Shown here: one piece after another, positions 56,481 through 64,000 of the stretch
Numbering within the stretch: the first letter of the stretch is position 1
Layout: each line of letters starts with the position of its first letter
DNA from: Prionace glauca
Taxonomy: Eukaryota > Chordata > Chondrichthyes > Carcharhiniformes > Carcharhinidae
Assembly: GCA_037974335.1 (NCBI GenBank)
Contig: CM075760.1
Coordinates: 2,334,859 to 2,398,858 of the forward strand
Direction of reading: 5' to 3'
DNA: 64,000 nucleotides
The notes under the pieces: model-generated
Databases searched by the model: none
Told to the model about the DNA's origin: nothing
What the model saw: only the letters and a program-made list of their open reading frames with translations
Program-made: the position numbers and the translations under genes

Positions 56481-57692
56481 GTCCAAAGATGTGCGGGTTA
56501 GGTTCATTGGCTATGCTAAAATTGTCCCTTAGTATCCTGGGATGTGTAGGTTAGAGGGATTAGCAGGTAAAATGTGTAGGGATATGGGAATAGGGTCTGG
56601 GTGGGATTGTGTTCGGTGCAGACTCGATGGGCCGAAGGGCCTGTTTCTGCACTGTAGGGTTAGAACATAGAACATAGAACATTACAGCACAAACAGGCCC
56701 TTCGGCCCTCGAGCTGCGCCGATCGCATCAACCCCACCAATCTATAGACCTATCTATAACCCCCAATCCCATTAAACCCCATATACTCATCCAGAAGTCT
56801 TTTAAAAGACCCCAGCGAGTTCGCCTCCACCACCGACGACGGCAGCCGATTCCAATCACTCACCACCCTCTGAGTGAAAAACTTACCCCTAACATCACCT
56901 CTGTACCTCCCTCCCCGCACCTTAAATCTGTGTCCCCTCGTAGCGACCATTTCAACCCGGGGAAATAGCCTCTGAGAGTCCACCCTATCTATTCCTCTCA
57001 ACATTTTATAAACTTCTATCAGGTCGCCTCTCAACCTTCGCCTCTCCAGGGAAAAGAGTCCCAGCTCCCTCAACCTATCTTCATAAGGCATGCCTCCCAG
57101 TCCAGGCAACATCCTTGTAAATCTCCTCTGCACCCTTTCAATAGCTTCTACATCTTTCCTATAGTGAGGCGACCAGAACTGCGCACAGTACTCCAAATGA
57201 GGCCTGACAAGGGTCCTGTAAAGTTGCAGCATTACCTCCCGACTCCTAAACTCAATCCCTCGATTAATGAAGGCCAGTACACCATACGCCTTCTTGACCA
57301 CCTCCTCCACCTGCGAGGCCGATTTAAGAGTCCTGTGAACCCGGACCCCGAGATCCTTCTGCTCTTCAACGCTACTAAGACCCCTGCCCTTAATAGTGTA
57401 CTCGTTCATCCCGTTGGTTCTGCCGAAATGGACTACTACACATTTATCCGCGTTGAAGTCCATCTGCCACTTCTCCGCCCATTCCTGCATCCTATCTATG
57501 TCCTGCTGCAACTTTTGACATCCTTCCAGACCATCCACAACACCGCCGACCTTCGTGTCATCAGCGAACTTGCTAACCCATCCCTCCACTTCCTCATCCA
57601 GGTCATTTATGAAAATGACAAACAACAAGGGTCCCAGAACAGATCCCTGGGGCACCCCACTGGTGACTGACCTCCATTCCGAAAATTCTATG
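56481..57692 (+). mobile_element. SINE type I 3' part, split by CR1-B
   Basis: 5'-truncated SINE (cagtccaaagatgtgcggg through the tail) whose terminal TTCTATGG is displaced to 57685-57692 by a CR1-B. The left arm lacks both (locus near 37815). Confidence 0.85.
56663..57684 (-). mobile_element. CR1-B LINE, antisense, 5'-truncated
   Basis: The minus strand holds a 318-codon open frame (56750-57706 with flank): [30 protein letters not shown], and the end at GFNGIGGYR. It is almost the same sequence as the intron copy at 47431-48669 (both share the GRGLSSVEEQKDLG variant). It is inserted in the terminal TTCTATG of the SINE. Confidence 0.93.
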
Positions 57693-59029
57693 GTAAAACC
57701 CAACATCCCGTCTTTCCCCTCGCCTTATGTCAATTCCAAACTCATTCCATTAATCCTCTCAATTCCCACAGTCTTGTATGAATCTATATTGATCAAAATC
57801 AAAATATCGTCATTGGAGCCGCAGATTATTAAAAAGCTTCAGCCATAGAATAGGTCCGCGGCTGATATGACTGTAGCCTTTATTTCACTGTTTTTACTTT
57901 CCTCGCAAGCGAAGATAATTTGCTGCAGACATCAATACTGCAGGTTCTCTAAGAACCCTGCAGCAAGACCCTGCAGCAAATCCAATTACCTCTCCCTCTC
58001 TCATTATCCCTGCATCGTTTACATATTAATGTCACTGCCCCACACATCCATCATCATGGCACTGTATCTTTTCCAGACTATTCCACTGTCGGGTGCTCTG
58101 CCATAATCCTCGTATCATTTCCATACTACTCCCACTGCCGCACGCTCATCCAGAGCCCTGAAGCTTGCACAGATTGCAGAATGCAGAGATTGCAGAATTG
58201 CTTTTTCACCCTACCTCCCTTGTAGATCCATAACAAACCCAGAGTAATCCACTGTTAATGTCACTTCCAGTAGCCCTGGAGAAATCACAAAGCAATTATG
58301 CATATTAGTAACTCTCCATAGCGCTTGCATTAATCCCTGAATAAAATAACGCCACAGCCGTCTGGCCTTCGTCATACATAATTCCCAAACCAGTTTCATT
58401 GATCCCTCTTTCAGCATAGCCATTTACATTGATGATCGCTCCTTATATCTTTACAGACTCAAACTTAACGTCAACTCTTCTCTTTCTCCAACAGTCCCTG
58501 TACATATGCTAAACTAATCACACTGTTTCATTTCAGCTCCATCGTTTTCCATCGCTGAGAATATTCTCCCATTTTGGCCACTCTCTCCACATTAACCTAC
58601 ATTAATTACAAACTAAACCTAGAGGATCAATCCGAACCTTTACACAGCATGGCTCCATCACGTGCTCCAAAAAAAGGTTACATTATCTCATTCAGCTCTG
58701 GCCAATCCAAAATGTTTCATGCTGTCATATTATGTCTCAGTCATATGATGTCTCAGTGTTCACACCGGGGTTTCAACAGAGTACTATTCGCATTATTGGA
58801 ACTCTCGCCATAACTAAGAAAACCAACCGTTACCTAATCCAAAACTCTTAAATTGATGCACAGCTACATTTTCATTTCCATCCTGCCCCATAGTAAATTG
58901 GGAATCCAAAGGAAACTACAAAGACCTGTGCCTCTTGATGGTTCTGCTAAACTACTAATCAAATTCCGCAACGCTTCTCTCACTATTTACAAAGAAAACA
59001 AGCCTAAACTATTCTGCATCCTCTATTAC
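57693..59029. other. Right-arm sequence without a recognised gene
   Basis: Mirror of about 35141-35914 and 37399-37815. No conserved frame. Confidence 0.5.
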
Positions 59030-59400
59030 GACTCAGAAAGATCTGGGCGTGCAGGTTTACAGTACCCTAACAGTGGGCAACGCACGTGGCCAAGGCGATT
59101 AAGTAGGCATATGACATGCATGCCCTCAAAAGCCGTGGCATTGGGTAAAGGAGTTGGAAAAACATGTTACACCTATATGAAACGTTGGTTAGGCCGCACT
59201 TTAATTTTAGGTACAGTGATGGATGCAGGCATATTCGTGATAGTTAAGAAGTATCTGGATGGATACATGAGGAAGGAGAGCACAGAGGGATATTGATGGA
59301 GTAAGGGCAGAACATTTTATAGGTTCAGCTGAAGCATCATGATCAGCACAGGTTTAGAAAGCCAAAGGACGTGTCGCTGTGCTTTTCGGTGTCTCTTCTA
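59030..59400 (+). mobile_element. Old CR1 LINE, shared by both arms, internally deleted
   Basis: Sense-oriented remnant matching 29975-30351 and 34837-35140 of the left arm in mirror image. The ORF2 fragment includes a GVQVYSTL-like stretch in a broken frame. The middle is missing at about 59207. Confidence 0.7.
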
Positions 59401-59532
59401 TTGTTCTACATCAATTGAAAACTGAAAGAAAAAGGGTCCCTATTAGCCTCAGCCTGGATGGGTCGTCAGTTAATTTACCTGGAATAAACATGCTACATTT
59501 CCAAAGGGGCATCTCCACCAATTCGAGTCCAT

Positions 59533-59813
59533 CTAGAACATAAGAACATAAGAAATAGGAGCAGGAGTAGGCCATCTAGCCCCTCGAGCCTGTCCCGCCA
59601 TTCAATAAGATCATGGCTGATCTGTCGTGTCTCAGTTCCACATTCCAGCCCTTTCCCCATAACCCTTAATCTCCTCGCCTATCAAAAACATATCAACCCG
59701 CGTCTTAAATATATTTAGCGAGGCAGCCTCCACCACTTCAACAGGCAGAGAATTCCAGAGATTCACCACCCTTTGAGTGAAGAAGTTCCTCCTCAACTCC
59801 GTACTAAACCGTA
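59533..59813 (-). mobile_element. CR1-C LINE 3' fragment, private to the right arm
   Basis: Reversed TTCTTATG repeats, the CR1-C tail, and the ORF2 end on the minus strand (NFFTQRVVNLWNSLPVEVVE). The left arm reads through the empty site (ttggcaggtggactccaa near 29865). Confidence 0.92.
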
Positions 59814-60749
59814 CTACACCTGCCAACCAAATCACATGTTCTTCTCGTGTTTTATAAATTGTTGTTCTCCTATTACTGCTGGCATTTTTTTGAAATCTGA
59901 CCTGATGAGTGCATGACAATTCTTTTTTTGTCTAGCTTGTGTCTTTTTCAGCAATACTAAATTTCTGTACGTCCAAGGTAATAACTATGGTATACATGTT
60001 AAGGTACAACTTTAGTATTGGACACAGCCTACTGTCCATAAGTGCTGCTGATCTCTGCTCCAGAATGCATTTGAAAACATTCCATTCACAAAGAAATGTT
60101 AGAAGACATTGCTGCGAATGAAATTAAAGGGAAATCTTCGACTTGTTTAGACCAGTGAGGAAGTAGAAGACAGACTGAAAGCCGAACGGACCCTGAAGGA
60201 GATTTCAATGGAAGTGATGCTCGTTCCTCAGCACTATCAGTCTTTGGTGTCAAATATTCATTATATGCCTCAGAATTTGGATAACTCAATGAAAAATTAT
60301 ATGTCCAAGTTTTATGATCCCGAAATAGTTGGTGGGATATTAATTATTGTAAATGTAGCATAGATACAAGGGAGCGTGACTATCTAGGTGAATGGATTAA
60401 ATTGTAGATGATCTTCCACACAGCCAAATGTGAGCGCAGCTAATTGGGAAAACAGTAAATGTCGGAATCGTGGAACTGAATGAAGTAAACAAATCGGGAA
60501 AATGACTTCCAGAATAGTTTAATAATCCATGTAAGTAAAATAAAGGAAAAAAAGAATGAAAATTATTCAAAAGTGTCTCTGTAAGTTAGTCTTCAATAAC
60601 CACAAGACTGGACAGCAAAACATGAGATATTTTATGCAGCAACAGAAAGTCCTTCCACGAAAAAATCTGGAATATCATGAAAAATAATTTAAAGTGGTCA
60701 AGACGATTGAAATATTGGCCATGAAATAAACACTTTGCCGAAGATGATT

Positions 60750-61922
60750 GGTGAGGGCAGGGTTATGGATGTTGTCTACATGGACTTCAGTAAGGTCTTT
60801 CATAAGGTTCCTCATGGCGGACAGGTGCAGAAGCCGCTTGGGATCAGCGATGAGCTGGGAAAGTAGATACAGAACTGACTCAATCATAGAACACAGGGAG
60901 TAACAGTGGAAGTATGCGTTTCTGAATGGAGGGCTGTGACAAGTGGCATTCCTCAGGACCTTTGTTGTTTGTAATATGTGTATATATAAATCATTTGGAG
61001 AAAAATGCAATTAGTTTGATTGCAGGCGACACGAAGGTTAGTGGATTTGCGGATAGAGATGAGGACCGTCAGAGAAGACAGCAGAACATAGATATGTTGG
61101 AGACTTGGATGGAAAGATGGCAGACGCAGCTTAATCCAGCCAAATGTGAGTTAATGCATTTTGGAAGGTCTCATGCAGATTGGAAATATACAATAAATGG
61201 TCGAACCCTTACGAGTATTGATGGGCAGAGGGATCTGAGTATACAGGTACACAGGCCACTGAAACTGGCAACGTGGGTGTAGAAGTGAGTCAAAAAGGCA
61301 TACAGCACGCTTGCGCTCATCGACTGGGGCATTGAGTTTAAAAATTGACAAGTCATGTTGCAGCTTTATAGAACTTTAGTCAGGCTGCACTTTGAATATA
61401 GTGCTCAATTCTGATCGTCACACTACCAGAAGAATGTGGAGGCTTTGGAGCGGGTACAGAAAAGATTTACGAGGATGTTGCCTGGTATGGAGGGCATTAA
61501 CTATGAGGAGTGGTTGGAGAAACATGGTTTGTTCTCAGTAGAATGACAAAGTTTGAGAGGAGAACTAATAGAAGTCTACAAGATTATGAGAGGCATGGAC
61601 AGAATGGATAGTGGGAACTTTTTTTCCCATGGTGGAAGAGTCAATTACTCGGGGGCATAGGTTTAAGGTGCAAAGGACGAGGTTTAAAGGAAATGTAGGA
61701 GGCAAGTTTTCTTTACACAGAGGGTGCTGGGTGCCTGAACCTCTGCCAGGGGACGTAGTGGAAGTAGAATCGACAGTGACTTATCTTGACAAACACATCA
61801 ATAGGATTGGAAAAGATGGGTTTGGCCCCCAGAAGCGTAGGTGGTTTGAGTTCAGTCGGGCAGCATGGTCAGTGCAGGGCCTGTTCCTTGGCTGTGATCT
61901 TTTTTGTTCTCTTTAATCTTTG
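60750..61922 (+). mobile_element. Old CR1 LINE, shared by both arms
   Basis: Mirror copy of 27803-28945. The + strand encodes broken RT pieces (VYMDFSKVFHKVPHGG-like, then WMERWQTQLNPAKCELMHFG at 60926-61282) and the C-terminus (61611-61916), with a CR1-type tail (cagggcctgttccttggc). Confidence 0.88.
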
Positions 61923-64000
61923 ATACATTTTAATGTTAGCAGGCGTCGCAGTATTACATCATGAATAGAAACTCTGGAAACTCGGCTATTATTCCATGTG
62001 TTCTAAATTCCTAAATGGGAATTTGATAGCTTTCTTTAAAAAATGAGTCGTTCGAGGCAATCAGATCTTTCTGCTTTTGGAGATGTGCACTGACGAAAAT
62101 GGACATGGCCTCCAACTGAATGTCAGGCCTCTCAGAGCATTGATATGGAATGCTTTTTCGTGAAAATTATACTGGAACTGAGCAACCCTTTCCAACAAAC
62201 ATTCAAAGCTATTAGCTCAATGTATAATCTTAAATCGAAGATGTGCTCCACAAATTGTTTCAGAGGATGTGTAACCAAAGCACATGTGTGAGTTTTACAA
62301 CCAGGTACACTGTTATCTCGAATTGTAGAAAAGGGTCAAAAGTTTGCTCCATTCAGGGATATGTATCAACTCAACAGGCCCATTCTCTCCCATGTCTCTA
62401 TTTAAGTCATATGCTATTTTCCCAACCACCTTTGTACTCTACAATTCGGGAACAGAACAATGCAAATCCACTGACACAGGCACTCTCAATAGGCCTGTAC
62501 CAAACTTCCACTAAATCAAGTGACAGTTCCAAACCAAACTTCATATCTGTCTTCATAGCTCTGTACACATTAACCACCATATTCACTCTCCCAGACTTAA
62601 TGATTACCCCTGCATAATTCCAAAATTGTTCCTATTGCCCAATAACTCTATTAAAGGGTACAGTTCATTCAAACTTACCTCAGGAGTCCGGAGTACAGAA
62701 CAATCATTTGATAGCCAATGCGTTGGGAGAGCACAACCTCAGAAAAAAAAATCTCTGAAGAAAACTGTCGCCAACTGGACAACAATGAGATATTCAAGCG
62801 GTTGAAAATCAATTGGGCAGCATACTGTTTAAATTCCAACATTGTCCAATTTTGTTTCGTGCTCAAAAATTTACAGAAAGCATGAGGCAGGATGTCATTA
62901 TTTCAAGAAATATCTGTTTTCTCTATTTCTTAGGAACACTTCCCAATATGTTGTTGCTGCCAGGCCTGGCCTTGCCCTACGTGATTTCTGAAAGTACCGA
63001 AGTCACTGGGCATTTTAGTTATCGGCCTAACTGTGTAAACAGTCTTTGTTCACATCAGCATGTCCTTTTCCCCTGAATGTGCAATTGTGCATCAACTTTC
63101 TAAGAAATTTTCTTCTACTCCTCCTCAACTTCATGTCTTCTGGATCGTACCAAATTTCAGTTTGAGGAATTTTTCCTCGCTGCTTTTAAATTGATATCGA
63201 AAATTATTTAATTTTGTGATTATGCTTTGGAAAGATGATGCAATTTATCTGGACATCCCATATGAAAACCCTCTCTGAAAGCCCACTGTGTATAGAGTGT
63301 CTGATTATATTTTATCAAGGAGAGCAAGTCCAATATCAGTTTCAACCTCTGAAATATCTGCAGGGAGGATTGCACTCTCATCCATGGCATCTTTGCCTAA
63401 ATCCTAACCAGAACTCATATGACAAAATTTCATTACACCAATAACAATTACATCAATCTCGAAAACTGGTTTCAATGGGTATTCAACGTTCAGAAAATAA
63501 ACATCAAATGCAAGAAGAACTTTTGGATTTCTGATGAGAAATATCTGCATTTGCAATACACTGATAGCCTACCGAATACATAATCGTCAAATCCTACAAT
63601 ATCTTTGCTGACTCCTAATCTGGTGAGAAATAACAGTAGGTTGACAGGATCGTACTGCAGAATTTTGCAAAAAGAAATGTCGAAAACCTTCACTGTCACA
63701 AAATTAATGAAAGTTTTTTTTCAAGAAAGAGGGAGAAAGAGAGAGGCATAAACCGCATATGGTCCAACAAACATCTAATACGGGACTTCGTGAAGAAATT
63801 TACCCCACAACTTTACCCTGTACTCCAGCAGTATTGCCACACTAATGTCGCAGCCAGCTCTCTTCTTGCGATCCTGATTCAATCAGAAAACTACCATATA
63901 AATTTCCTAAAGCTAGTACTCCTCTTCCAATGAATAACTAAACTCAATTCCCTGGTCTGGAGCTCCGCCGTTTTTCATGTAAACAGAACAACTAACGTGA
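61923..64000. other. Right-arm sequence without a recognised gene
   Basis: Mirror of 26228-27802 and 21477-22017. The frame at 62243-62617 and its left-arm partner 27059-27421 share about 60 codons, but the differences are mostly amino-acid changing, so I do not call a gene. Confidence 0.5.

Larger units (their letters stand above)
54829..64000 (-). repeat. Right arm of the large inverted duplication
   Basis: Reverse-complement counterpart of 21477-44049, still matching at the last base of the window, so the outer end is not seen. Private insertions here are a SINE/CR1-B composite (56481-57692) and a CR1-C (59533-59813), leaving about 7.7 kb of shared sequence. Part of the old CR1 near 59207 is deleted relative to the left arm. 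Confidence 0.9.

Overview
This looks like nuclear DNA of a vertebrate, most probably a cartilaginous fish (shark or relative). The assignment is an inference from three things. The DNA is packed with CR1-clade LINEs whose 3' ends are short (TTCTATG)n or (TTCTTATG)n runs. It carries a tRNA-headed SINE of the elasmobranch kind. It holds one spliced rhodopsin-like receptor of the GPR139-like type that I recall as expanded in sharks. There is no bacterial gene organisation, CRISPR array, rRNA or functional tRNA.

The one well-supported host gene is a two-exon GPR139-like receptor on the + strand (exon 1 at 45340-45409, exon 2 at 49027-49937). It encodes 326 residues without a break. The splice junction restores a continuous TM1 and falls inside the Gly-x-Pro-Ala-Asn motif of TM1. 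Its 3.6 kb intron has collected three antisense retroelements.

The main large-scale structure is an inverted duplication. The left arm (about 21477-44049) is matched in reverse complement by the right arm (about 54829-64000, running off the window). An unduplicated spacer of about 10.8 kb holds the receptor gene. After removing the insertions private to each arm, the arms are about 7.8 and 7.7 kb, and one sampled stretch is about 93% identical. Each arm shows filled sites where the other is empty. This gives exact boundaries for a CR1-A (22018-26227), a CR1-B/A chimera (30352-34836), a CR1-D (35915-37398), a SINE (38986-39303) and a nearly whole CR1-C (39581-43850) on the left, and for a CR1-C and a SINE/CR1-B composite on the right. 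Older CR1 copies are shared by both arms and predate the duplication.

Left flank (1-21476): mostly unrecognised sequence with SINE copies, CR1 fragments, a 3.9 kb antisense CR1-B with a SINE inside it, a GA-rich simple repeat, and an old diverged tandem duplication (13486-14285 and 14630-16600). Spacer (44050-54828): the receptor gene, CR1-A, CR1-B and CR1-C copies, a tetranucleotide repeat just after the receptor stop codon, and a possible LTR-like fossil.

I use the working labels CR1-A to CR1-E for subfamilies told apart by their 3' tails, and SINE type I and type II for two SINE forms that share a tRNA-like head but differ in the tail. These are my labels, not database names. The LINEs encode ORF1 (zinc-finger-like cysteines, coiled coil, SGNH-type esterase domain) and ORF2 (EEP endonuclease plus reverse transcriptase with FADD).
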